The notes under the pieces: model-generated
Database searches by the model: none
What the model was told of the DNA's origin: nothing
What the model saw: the letters and a program-made list of their open reading frames with translations, nothing else
Translations under genes and position numbers: made by a program
DNA from: Methylobacterium sp. J-077
GTDB lineage: Bacteria; Pseudomonadota; Alphaproteobacteria; Rhizobiales; Beijerinckiaceae
Reading direction: 5' to 3'
NCBI RefSeq assembly: GCF_022829365.1
Contig: NZ_JAKSYJ010000165.1
Coordinates: 55,646 to 119,645, forward strand
Length of the DNA stretch: 64,000 nt
Shown: positions 54,660-62,874 of the stretch, piece by piece
Numbering within the stretch: the stretch's first letter is position 1
How the letters are laid out: each line of letters begins with the position of its first letter

Positions 54660-56645
54660 ATGTCCCCTTCGACCAGCCCAGTTCCCGCCGCCGCCCATGC
54701 CCTGTCCGCCTCGTCGCGGATGGCCATGAAGCGCGCCCACCTGCACCTGCTCCACGGCGCATCCGGCGGCGGCCAGGTCTGCCTCGCGCGCGAAGCGCCC
54801 GAGCTCAAGGCCGGGTGGGAGGACACGCTGGTCTGGCAGATGCGCGCCGCCGACAGCCAGGCGCTGGTCGATGCCATGTACGTCGGCATGAACGCGTTCC
54901 GCTTCCGCCGCGGCGCTGACTGCCTGTTCAGGGTCGGCCACCTGTGGATGGACTTCGACTACCGCACGCCCGACGCTGCTGGCATCAGCCTGTCCTACGC
55001 GCACTTAAGCGAGGAAGCCGTCATCTACCTGCTGCTCGCGGCGTTCGAGGCCTGCGGGATTCCGGCGCCGTCTTACTTCACCGCGAGCGGAAACGGCATC
55101 CATACCGTGTGGGTCTGCGACAAACTCCAGGCCTCGGCGCAGCGCAAGGTCGCCAAGGCGATGTCGGCCCTGTACGGACCGAACCTGCGCCCCGACGGCA
55201 CGTGCCCGGTCCGTCGCCGGCGCGATGCCGTTCGCGACCGCCACGAGGCGCGCATGCTTCCCCTGTGGCAGCTGGCGCGCGACCTAGGCCTCGACCGTGG
55301 CGCCCGGGATGCCGCGCGCGTCCTGAGGCTGTGGGGGTCGGTCAACCAGAAGAACGGCAAGGTCTGTAGGATGGCGTGGCCGTCCTCGATCGGGGACGTC
55401 GTCCGCCACGAGTTCAACGTGCTGAGCGATGCGGTCATGCCGCTCACCCGCCACGAGCTCAAGGCGATCCTCGACGAGCGGGCCGCATGGCGCGAGGCCA
55501 ACCCCGAGGCCGCGGCGGCATATGCGGTGAAGCAGCGCCGCGTCCCGGTCAGCCGGTGGGCGAGGATCGCGGCGGACCTGCTGCGCCTGTGCGAGATCCG
55601 GGGCGGCGTGTTCCCGAAGACCCGTCACCTCTGGCTCTTCCTCACCGCGAACGCCCGCGCGCACGCGTACGGGGGAGACAAGACCGAGTGGGCTGGCGAG
55701 CTCGGCGCCATGGTGGGCCTGACCGAGGCGTCCGCCCTGTCGTGCCTCGGGACCCTCGACAAGAAGGCGCAGCGTCATCAGGCCGGCGAGAAGGAAGAGT
55801 ACGGCGGCAAGCCCTGCTCGCCGCTCTACCACTACAGCGCGGCCCGCATTGTCGACGATCTGTCCATCAGCGATGCCGAAGGCGAGGCGATGCGGGTGCT
55901 GGTCCCGGGCGGATCGGTCGACCGGACCGACGCTGAGCGACAGGCCGACAAGCGAGAGCGCGACGGTTGCACGCCTCGGCCGACGACGGCCGCCGCGAGG
56001 CTCGCAGACGGGCACAGGGCGATCGCGTTGAAGGCCGAGGGCTTGACCATGGCGCAGATTTGCGCCGCCATCCCGCAGCGTCGCGAGACGTCCATGCGGA
56101 AGGCGATGCGCGAGGCTGAGGCGGTGGTCGAGGCTGAGGTCAAGACGGCCGAGGCAGTGGTCGAGACGATCGTGACTGACACCGAAACGGTCACGGATTC
56201 CAACGCGGGGGGGGTGCACGTTCCGTCACGTAATATCGGGCCTCTGGCATCCTCTGCCCCTGCCCGGACCCCCTCGGCCCCGTCGCAGCCTGTCGTTCCC
56301 GTCGCATCGCCGGCCCTGTACGACCGTCCCAGGATCATCCGGAACAGCGCCATCTCGTGGACGTACAACTTCGGACCCGAAACCGGCACGGTCGTCTTCA
56401 AGAACCCGGATGGTCTTCACGGCTGGAGCGCGCTCTCGCTCAACGGAGAGGCCACTGACATCCCGCCCGGGTTCCTCGAAGGACGCAGGGCGGAGAAGCT
56501 ACGCCGGCGTCTCAGGGCCGCGTCCCAGCCCCTCGTGGACCGTGCACGTCGGTTCCCGGCCCGCACCGCCATCGCCCGTCCCACAGCCTCCAGGGCGCCC
56601 TCCCTGACCGCCGAGGAATACAAGAGGATCTCGCAGGGGTGGTGA
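54660..56645 (+). CDS. Replication protein with an archaeo-eukaryotic-type primase domain
   Basis: A 661-residue protein. The N-terminal half has the primase pattern: LWMDFDYRTP with D98-F-D100, SYFTASGNGIHTVWV with H148 in a G-N-G-I-H motif, and VLRLWGSVNQKNGKVCRM, like the R-L-P-G-T-x-N-x-K motif of plasmid and satellite replication primases. The middle is a helical region around residues 290-390 and a possible HTH (GLTMAQICAAIPQRRETSMR); residues 490-560 are a disordered linker. The start could be 54726. Stand-alone, rightward, downstream of the iteron-like array. Confidence 0.72.
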   Translation: MSPSTSPVPAAAHALSASSRMAMKRAHLHLLHGASGGGQVCLAREAPELKAGWEDTLVWQMRAADSQALVDAMYVGMNAFRFRRGADCLFRVGHLWMDFDYRTPDAAGISLSYAHLSEEAVIYLLLAAFEACGIPAPSYFTASGNGIHTVWVCDKLQASAQRKVAKAMSALYGPNLRPDGTCPVRRRRDAVRDRHEARMLPLWQLARDLGLDRGARDAARVLRLWGSVNQKNGKVCRMAWPSSIGDVVRHEFNVLSDAVMPLTRHELKAILDERAAWREANPEAAAAYAVKQRRVPVSRWARIAADLLRLCEIRGGVFPKTRHLWLFLTANARAHAYGGDKTEWAGELGAMVGLTEASALSCLGTLDKKAQRHQAGEKEEYGGKPCSPLYHYSAARIVDDLSISDAEGEAMRVLVPGGSVDRTDAERQADKRERDGCTPRPTTAAARLADGHRAIALKAEGLTMAQICAAIPQRRETSMRKAMREAEAVVEAEVKTAEAVVETIVTDTETVTDSNAGGVHVPSRNIGPLASSAPARTPSAPSQPVVPVASPALYDRPRIIRNSAISWTYNFGPETGTVVFKNPDGLHGWSALSLNGEATDIPPGFLEGRRAEKLRRRLRAASQPLVDRARRFPARTAIARPTASRAPSLTAEEYKRISQGW

Positions 56646-56815
56646 CCTCGCCCCTTGTGGCAGGCATCGCGTCGGCCTAGAATTTGGACACCTCGGCGCG
56701 AGGTACGTGCATCACACGTGGTAGGGCTCCCTCCGGCGACGGACGGGGGCCCTCCGTGTTTCAGGGCCCGGCGTGACGCTGCCCGGGACACGCTGCCCGT
56801 GCCACGCTCCCGAGT

Positions 56816-56980
56816 ATGGCTAGAGTAGGCGAACTCTGGAACGGGCGGGGCCTCGACGGGATCGAGCTCACCGTCGACATCGCATCGCAGATTGAGGCGT
56901 GGCGCGACCGGTACGCCTCGACCGTGGGCATGGCCAAGTACCGCAGGGCTGCGGCGTGGGCGACCTACGAGACGGCCTAG
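56816..56980 (+). CDS. Hypothetical small island protein (54 residues)
   Basis: MARVGELWNGRGLDGIELTV followed by the helical ASQIEAWRDRYASTVGMAKY. Coding-like third positions. Located 170 bases after the primase gene. No family recognised. Confidence 0.5.
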   Translation: MARVGELWNGRGLDGIELTVDIASQIEAWRDRYASTVGMAKYRRAAAWATYETA

Positions 56981-57667
56981 CGGGCCGTCCTCGGGATCCG
57001 CGCGCCGGCGCGAACGGCGTTGATGGAATGGTCCTCTCCGGAGGTAGTCCGTTTCCTGCCGTGCGACGATGTCCGGAGTGACCTCGTCAGGGCCCGTGGA
57101 TGGCGACGGGCGGGTACCGCATCCGGGGCGACGGCCGGTTCATCGATGCCTTGGATACCGGCGTGATCGTTCGGGAAACGGAAGCAGGCGGACGACTCCG
57201 TGCGCTGCACGCATCATGCTGCAACGCCACCGTCCTCCGGCCTGCGCCTCCGATAGCGACCGCCGCCCACGCCGACGAAATACCGCTTGCGGTACATCCG
57301 CTCGTCGATCGCCCCCCTGACCGTGTCGAGGCTCCAAGCCAGCGCATGCTCGCCGGCCTCCTGCACCAGGTCCGCCCCGATCCCGCGAGATTGCCGGCAT
57401 TCATCGACCTTCGGGCATCCGGCGTCCCGCCCCTTGGCTTTGTAGCCATGTCTCCGATGACCGGCCCATCGATTTGCTTTCGGACGCCGATGTTCCGCTC
57501 CAGAAAGCACGCCCTCAGAATGTCGGTGGCGGTCATCCCCGTGACACAAGCGCCGCGAAGGCACTTTCGGGGACCGTCCACCGTTGTGCTACCGACGGGT
57601 TTTCCGAAGGCGCAGCCACCTGGACGCAAGCTCGCCCCGCCATGTTACACCTAGGGGAGAAGGTCCC
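56981..57667. other. Right island edge, mostly without confident genes
   Basis: Apart from the frameshifted leftward gene listed separately, no convincing reading frame is seen. I found no direct repeat of the tRNA-Met 3' end here that would mark an attachment site. Composition and the absence of housekeeping genes suggest the island ends about here, before the sensor kinase. Confidence 0.4.
57214..57536 (-). pseudogene. Small island gene with a likely -1 frameshift
   Basis: Two frames together look like one protein: MTATDILRACFLERNIGVRK in the first, then ADLVQEAGEHALAWSLDTVR and GAIDERMYRKRYFVGVGGGR in the second, ending EDGGVAA. The span is again one base short of a multiple of three; the frame switch lies somewhere in 57395-57440. 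The second part has no start codon of its own. No family recognised. Confidence 0.4.
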
Positions 57668-58672
57668 GTGTCGCGTCGAGACGAAAAGGAGCCGGACGGC
57701 GTCGACTTGAGACTTCTCAAGGCGGCCGTCGAGGCGGCCGGTGAGGCAATCCTCATCACCACGAGCGATCTCGACGAGCCCGGACCGAGCATCGTCTATG
57801 CGAACCCGGCATTCACGCGCCTCACCGGTTACGAGACGCAGGAGGTCGTTGGGCGCAATCCACGGTTCCTGCAGGGAACGGCGACCGAACGCAATATCTT
57901 GGACCAAATGCGGGCGGCCCTTTCCGTAGGGGAGGCATTTCAGGGCGAGGCGCTGAACTGCCGCAAGGACGGATCGACCTACATGGTCGAATGGCTGATC
58001 ACGCCGGTGCACGACGCAGGCGGGCACATCACGCACTGGGTCTCGGCCCAGCGCGACGTGACAGACCGGCGCGCCTTCGAGGATCGGCAGACGCTGATGG
58101 TGCGCGAACTGCACCATCGGGTGAAAAACATGCTCGCGACCGTCCAGGCCGTGCTGAACGCGACCATCCGCTCGTCCGTGACCATGCCGGAGTTCGCCAG
58201 GGCCTTCACGGGCCGGATCGTATCGCTCGCCCGGACGCACGCACTGATCACCGAGGACCAAGCACAGGTCGCCTCCTTCGAGGGGCTGCTCCGGGCCGAA
58301 CTCGACCCATACAACGAGAACGGTCGGATCGCGTTGCGGGGGCCGTCCCTGAGGCTTTCCTCGGAACTGGCGGTGCCGATCAGCATGGCCCTCCACGAGT
58401 TGACCACCAACGCGCTGCGACATGGCGCGCTGGCTCATCCGGGCGGGCGGGTGGCGGTTACGTGGACGGTCGAGGATGGCGCGAACGGCTCACACCTGGC
58501 CTGGGTCTGGAACGAGCACGACGGGCCGCCCCCCACGCTGCCGACCCGCGAGGGGTTCGGCACGCGGCTTCTCAACAAAATTCTGGTCGCGCAGACGCGA
58601 GCCGAGGTCGAGATCGAGTTCGATGTCGACGGACTCCGGGTGAACGTACGGCTTCCGCTCGGGACTCGTTAA
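57668..58672 (+). CDS. LOV-like PAS sensor kinase of the HWE family
   Basis: A 334-residue protein. A PAS domain of the LOV type covers residues 20-135 (YANPAFTRLTGY, GRNPRFLQG, GEALNCRKDGSTYMVEW). The photoactive cysteine expected in G-R-N-C-R-F-L-Q is replaced by P65. The C-terminal half is an HWE-type histidine kinase: RELHHRVKNMLATVQAV (phospho-His H150), HELTTNALRHGA and a WNEHDGPP motif carrying the Trp and Glu. GTG start after AGAAGG. A light sensor without flavin adduct chemistry, or a redox/other PAS sensor, is inferred. Confidence 0.88.
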   Translation: MSRRDEKEPDGVDLRLLKAAVEAAGEAILITTSDLDEPGPSIVYANPAFTRLTGYETQEVVGRNPRFLQGTATERNILDQMRAALSVGEAFQGEALNCRKDGSTYMVEWLITPVHDAGGHITHWVSAQRDVTDRRAFEDRQTLMVRELHHRVKNMLATVQAVLNATIRSSVTMPEFARAFTGRIVSLARTHALITEDQAQVASFEGLLRAELDPYNENGRIALRGPSLRLSSELAVPISMALHELTTNALRHGALAHPGGRVAVTWTVEDGANGSHLAWVWNEHDGPPPTLPTREGFGTRLLNKILVAQTRAEVEIEFDVDGLRVNVRLPLGTR

Positions 58673-58734
58673 ATCGAAAGGTCCGGTATGAAGTGGGCTG
58701 GCGATCATCCCGCCAGGATTCGCTCGCGCCGACG

Positions 58735-58944
58735 CTAAATCGCTGACTTGCGCAGGACCCTGGACAGCTGGTCGACCGAGTATGGCTTGTGCAGGAGCTC
58801 GAACCCGTAGGTGCCGTTCTGGGCCAGCACGTGGCTGTAGCCGGAGGTCAGCACCACCGGGAGATCGTTATGCAGACGCCGGATTTCCTGCCCGAGCGCG
58901 ATCCCGTCCATTCCCGGCATCACCACGTCTGAGAACAGGGCGCC
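58735..58944 (-). pseudogene. C-terminal fragment of a response-regulator receiver domain
   Basis: The 63 residues after an internal start read MVMPGMDGIALGQEIRRLHN and DLPVVLTSGYSHVL to KPYSVDQLSRVLRKS. The preceding in-frame codons add ALFSDV, so the phospho-acceptor Asp is present, but the N-terminal half of the fold is missing. It looks like the end of a hybrid kinase or stand-alone regulator whose front was deleted. Confidence 0.75.
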
Positions 58945-58973
58945 TCTCCACGATGGCCGCCTCAGGCATCGCG

Positions 58974-59380
58974 CTAGTGTCTGCCCCGGGCCATCGCCTT
59001 GATGCGGTCGGCGGTGCGCAGCGCGACCGCTTGGATCGTGAGGGAGGGGTTCACGCCTCCCGTGGTCGGGAAGACCGAGCCGTCACAGACCCAGAGGTTG
59101 GGGATGTCCCAGGACCGGCAATCTCCGTCCACCACCGAGGTCCGGCGGTCATGGCCCATCCGGGCCGTGCCATACAGGTGGTTGGTGTCGTCGCCCTGTT
59201 CCCAGATGTTGCGGCCGCCGGCCGCCGCGAGCGCCTGGCCCATGAAGTTCAGCCCGTGGCGGTTCATGGCCCGGTCGTTGTCGCACCACGAATAGGTGAT
59301 GCGCGGGATCGGCAGCCCGTACTGGTCGGTCTCGTCCGTCAGGGTCACCCGATTGCGCTCCTGCGCAAGGTATGCCAGCC
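58974..59380 (-). pseudogene. C-terminal fragment of a GMC oxidoreductase
   Basis: The segments LAYLAQERNRVTLTDETDQY, LPIPRITYSWCDNDRAMNRH, TNHLYGTARMGHDRRTSVVD and FPTTGGVNPSLTIQAVALRT make up the GMC_oxred_C domain with its catalytic His region. The FAD-binding N-terminal 350-400 residues are absent. The fragment joins, in a different frame, an SMP-30 N-terminal fragment, so a deletion removed the parts between. Confidence 0.85.
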
Positions 59381-59608
59381 GAGGACACGGCGGCCCTCGA
59401 TGTCCGACCACACCAGGATGTCCCGGGCGGGCCACCACGACGGCCCCTCGCTGAAGGTCGCCTGGTCGTACAGCGAGACGAGGCGGGCATGGTGGGGCAC
59501 CACCTCGGTGAAACGCGGGTCCGACGCCCGTGGCGGGTCGACGTGGGATACGGGCTCCGGTGGACCGGGCCGGCGCAGCAGGTTCGACGCAGGTACGGCG
59601 ATCATCAT
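59345..59608 (-). pseudogene. N-terminal fragment of an SMP-30/gluconolactonase-like gene
   Basis: DPRFTEVVPHHARLVSLYDQ, FSEGPSWWPARDILVWSDIE and GRRVLGW match the first blade of SMP-30/gluconolactonase proteins (T/S-E-G-P-x-W, S-D-I). The frame then runs into unrelated codons (HTLRRSAIG) and stops; the same bases in another frame are the GMC fragment. The remaining five blades of the propeller are missing. Confidence 0.8.
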
Positions 59609-59844
59609 TCCTCGGCGTATGGATCTTTCGGACGTATGGGCTGCCGACTTTCCCGAACCGACAATCGTCTCCGGCGGATGTCGTTCTGTCGTCCCTCACG
59701 GCTTTCCCGCGCTGAACGCTTCGAGGGCCGACGATGTTGATGCCTACGGCGGCAACCGAAGGTCTCGTCGGCTCGCCGACGAGAGTTGGAGCCGGGTGTC
59801 CTGGCTCGCCGCGTAGGGTTTGACGAAGTTGGGGATGCCTGACC

Positions 59845-60726
59845 CTATCCCATGGAGGAGAGGATCTCCGTGACGAGCCCTTCGGCGTTCTCCTCCGGCA
59901 CCCAGTGGTTCGCCCGCTCGACCGTCCGGAAGGTGACGTCCTTCGCGACCTCCCGCATCATCGCCTCGGTGAACGGTGCGAACGCGCTCTGCACGCCTGC
60001 GAGGGCAAGAATTGGCATCGTGAGTTTCCCGTCGCGCTTCACCTCGGCTCTGTTGTGCGCGTCGTCGGCCGGGAAGGCGCGGTAGAGCTCGAACCCGGCC
60101 CGCATGGCGCCCGGTCGCGAGAAGGCCCGCACGTACCGCTGGATCGCGTCCGGACCGATGGCCTCCGTGTCGTAGGCGAGGTCCTGGTAGAAGCGCTCCA
60201 GGTAAAGCTGTTCGCGCCCGGCGGTGAGCAACTCGGGCACGTCCGGCGCGCGGTGGAACTGGAAGTGCCAGAGCCGGTCGGTGTCACCCAGCGCCGTCTG
60301 GTAGACATCGGTGCCCGGGAGCGGTGCCTCCATCGCGACGAGCCGCTCGGTCTGCTTCGGGTAGCGTCGGGCGAAGGCGTAGGCGACCATCATGCCGATG
60401 TCGTGCCCGACCATCGTCACCGGCTGCGTCAGTCCGAGATGGCCGTAGAGCAACGCGTGCAGGTCGCCGGCCATCGTGTGCTTGTCGTAGCCTCCCGGCG
60501 GCTTCGAGGAGCCGCCCGCACCGCGATAGTCCGGGACCACGACGCGCAGGCCGGCGCGGACCAACAGCGGTACGACACGACGCCACGCGTAGGCCGTCTC
60601 GGGGTAGCCGTGGACCAGCACGATCACACGCTCGCCTTCGCCCGCAACGCCGTAGTGCAGGCGCATGCCGGGTTCGATCTCGACCGAATCCCACTCGATT
60701 GCCGCACCGTCCCATAGCTCACGCAT
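59845..60726 (-). CDS. Alpha/beta hydrolase, epoxide-hydrolase type
   Basis: About 293 residues. HGYPETAYAWRRVVPLL (oxyanion-hole H-G-x-P), VVPDYRGAGGSSKP, nucleophile elbow MVGHDIGMMVAYAFA (Asp) and ANHWVPEENAEGL (catalytic His) fit epoxide hydrolases and haloacetate dehalogenases. The start overlaps the upstream stop codon (TGATG or GTGA), so it is co-translated with the next hydrolase. Confidence 0.88.
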   Translation of the reverse strand: MRELWDGAAIEWDSVEIEPGMRLHYGVAGEGERVIVLVHGYPETAYAWRRVVPLLVRAGLRVVVPDYRGAGGSSKPPGGYDKHTMAGDLHALLYGHLGLTQPVTMVGHDIGMMVAYAFARRYPKQTERLVAMEAPLPGTDVYQTALGDTDRLWHFQFHRAPDVPELLTAGREQLYLERFYQDLAYDTEAIGPDAIQRYVRAFSRPGAMRAGFELYRAFPADDAHNRAEVKRDGKLTMPILALAGVQSAFAPFTEAMMREVAKDVTFRTVERANHWVPEENAEGLVTEILSSMG

Positions 60727-61631
60727 CACCGTGCTCCCTCGTTGCCCTCGGTGGACCGGAAGTGCCGGACGAGCGCCGCCGCGACGGCGTCCGGAGCCTC
60801 TCGCGGGGCGAAGTGGCCCACCCCGTCCAGGGTGATGAACTCGAAGGGTCCGTCGAACTTCGACGGTACGGCCTTGCTCGCCTCCGGCGGGTTCACGCCG
60901 TCGACGGCGCCCTGGATGTAGAGGGTCGGGGTCGACAGGGTCTTGGTCGCCTTCACCTTCGCCTCAAGCTCGGCCGAGCGTGGGTCCGGTTCGGCCTCGT
61001 CCCAGCGCGCCTGGTAGGAGTGCAACGTGACGTCGACGAAGTCCGGGTTCTCCCAGGACGCGGCGACCGCCGCGAACGTCGCATCGTCGTACCAGCCGGG
61101 CGGGCTCCAGTTTTCCCACATGATGCGGCCGAACCCCTTGGGATCGGCCCGCACGGCGTCCTGGCCGCGCCTGGTCGCCTGGAACCAGTGGTACCATTGG
61201 CGCTGACATTGCGGGAACGGCGGGGTCGGCATGCCGCCGAGCCGCGACGGGGTCGAGAGCATCGCCATCCGGCTCACGCGCCCGGGCCAGCCGACCGCCA
61301 TGGCCTCGGCGGCGTTCGAGCCCCAGTCGTGGCCCGCGACCATGAAGGTCTCGATGCCCATCGCATCCATCAGGTCGATGGCGTCGTGGGCCAGGATTCC
61401 CGAATTACCGGTGCGTGGCATGTCGGCCGAACGAAAGCGGGTGCCGCCAAAGCCCCTCAACGCCGGCGTCACCGTCCGGAAGCCCGCCTCGTTCAGATGC
61501 CCGGCCACTGTCGTCCAGGCCGTGGCGTCGTCCGGCCAGCCATGAAGCAGAAGGACGGCAGGTCCGCCCGCCGGCCCCGCCACGTCGACGTTCACATCTA
61601 GAAGCGTGGTTTTGACCTGTTGCTCGCTCAA
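60726..61631 (-). CDS. Alpha/beta hydrolase, epoxide-hydrolase/dehalogenase type
   Basis: A 301-residue protein: LLLHGWPDDATAWTTVA, VTPALRGFGGTRF, MVAGHDWGSNAAEAMAV with Asp nucleophile and a C-terminal LDGVGHFAPREAPD with the catalytic His. It is a distant paralogue of the hydrolase encoded immediately downstream, in one transcript. Substrate unknown. Confidence 0.88.
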   Translation of the reverse strand: MSEQQVKTTLLDVNVDVAGPAGGPAVLLLHGWPDDATAWTTVAGHLNEAGFRTVTPALRGFGGTRFRSADMPRTGNSGILAHDAIDLMDAMGIETFMVAGHDWGSNAAEAMAVGWPGRVSRMAMLSTPSRLGGMPTPPFPQCQRQWYHWFQATRRGQDAVRADPKGFGRIMWENWSPPGWYDDATFAAVAASWENPDFVDVTLHSYQARWDEAEPDPRSAELEAKVKATKTLSTPTLYIQGAVDGVNPPEASKAVPSKFDGPFEFITLDGVGHFAPREAPDAVAAALVRHFRSTEGNEGAR

Positions 61632-61682
61632 GCGAAGCCTCCTTTGGCAGGGCTATGCTCACCGGCGTCCGAAACGCCGGTC

Positions 61683-62765
61683 CTAGGCCGGGATACGGTC
61701 GATGCTCGCGGTATCCTCCTCCGCCACGCCGTTCTCGCGATGGCGGAAGGCGCTCAGGGCCTGGTAGACCTGGAGCCGCGCGCGCATCACCGAACCAAGC
61801 GGCCGATGTGCTGCGAGGCTGTGGGCGGGACGGAAGGTCATCACCTCGTCGAAGTAGCGAACCCGGTCCGGCGCGTAGGCGTCCTGGCGCGGCAGGCGCA
61901 GCGTCGCCACCGTACGGTAGGGGCTGATCGACACCGGCCAGTCCACCGAGGCGTCCTCGATGGGCTGCCTCTCGGCATCGGCCCAGAGCTGGGCCTTCAA
62001 CTCGAAGACCACCTCGTGGTCCCGGAAGAAGGCGACCGTCGCATGACGGAAGCCGTCCTCGTCCTGGTGCGGGTCGAGGCGCCACTCGGATAGGGCGCGC
62101 TGGCTTTCCGTCGACGGCACGGCCCCGAGCTTGGCGACGTAGTCGCCGTAGCGGACCGGCGCCTGGCTGAAGTAGCTGTCGGCCAGGGGATGGCTGTAGG
62201 GATGGCCGAAGAAGTCGGCGAGCGCGCTCTCCGTCCCGAAGGCATGCAGGGCACGGTTGAGGTTGCGCATGGTCGAGGAGACCGCGCTCTTGACCCCTTC
62301 CGGCAGCCCGGTCGACTTGCCGATGACCGTGCCGTCGCGCAGGAAGCCGGCCGCCGTGCCGGAGGGGAAGGTGGTTCCGGTCGCGAGCACGAAGTCCTGG
62401 GTCTCGACGGCGTGGCCGGGCAGCTTCTCGCCGGGGACGTCGAACACCTTGATGGACATGCCTCGATGGGTCGAGACGCGGTCGCCCAGGGTCTCCCCCG
62501 GCCCCTGCGCGAAGCGCACCGCGACGGGGTGGGTGCCGGGGTTGGCGAAGAGCCCTTGCGCCAGTTCGGCGGGTAGGCCGGCTGCAATCGTCAACTCGCC
62601 GGTGACGCAGGCCGAACTCTTGGCGTGGCTGGCGCGCACGGCATGGTGCTCGCGAGCCTCGACCGTCTCGGATTGCTGCGTCATACCCTTGATGATGCCG
62701 TCGATGGTCTCCTGCTCGCCCGCGGCGGGATTCTCGACGTCGGGGGCGTATCGAAGATAGGTCAT
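61683..62765 (-). CDS. Catalase-family (SrpA-like) haem protein
   Basis: A 360-residue protein of the short catalase-like subfamily: EHHAVRASHAKSSACVTGEL, PVAVRFAQGPGETLGDRVST and HRGMSIKVFDVPGEK, QDFVLATGTTFPSGTA, FFGHPYSHPLADSYFSQ. The ATG with GAGGTG upstream is preferred over a GTG two codons earlier. These proteins have peroxidase rather than strong catalase activity in the cases studied. It is 51 bases upstream of the two hydrolases. Confidence 0.85.
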   Translation of the reverse strand: MTYLRYAPDVENPAAGEQETIDGIIKGMTQQSETVEAREHHAVRASHAKSSACVTGELTIAAGLPAELAQGLFANPGTHPVAVRFAQGPGETLGDRVSTHRGMSIKVFDVPGEKLPGHAVETQDFVLATGTTFPSGTAAGFLRDGTVIGKSTGLPEGVKSAVSSTMRNLNRALHAFGTESALADFFGHPYSHPLADSYFSQAPVRYGDYVAKLGAVPSTESQRALSEWRLDPHQDEDGFRHATVAFFRDHEVVFELKAQLWADAERQPIEDASVDWPVSISPYRTVATLRLPRQDAYAPDRVRYFDEVMTFRPAHSLAAHRPLGSVMRARLQVYQALSAFRHRENGVAEEDTASIDRIPA

Positions 62766-62874
62766 GGTCACCTCGTTGGGTGTGAGGATGGAAGTGGTCC
62801 GAGTCGATGGATCGTCGGCCGGTGCTCGGCGCGATCCCGCTTCGGTGGGATGGGAAACGCGCCGCGGAAGGCTA

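Noticed and set aside
57100..57654. A + strand frame of 184 codons at the right edge of the island.
   Set aside because: It has no motif, no ribosome binding site and is antisense to the frameshifted gene with better coding signals.
56980..57667. A possible attachment site matching the 3' end of tRNA-Met.
   Set aside because: I looked for the last 20 or so tRNA bases (TTCGAGTCCCTCTCCCGCTA) to the right of the island by eye and saw no convincing copy.
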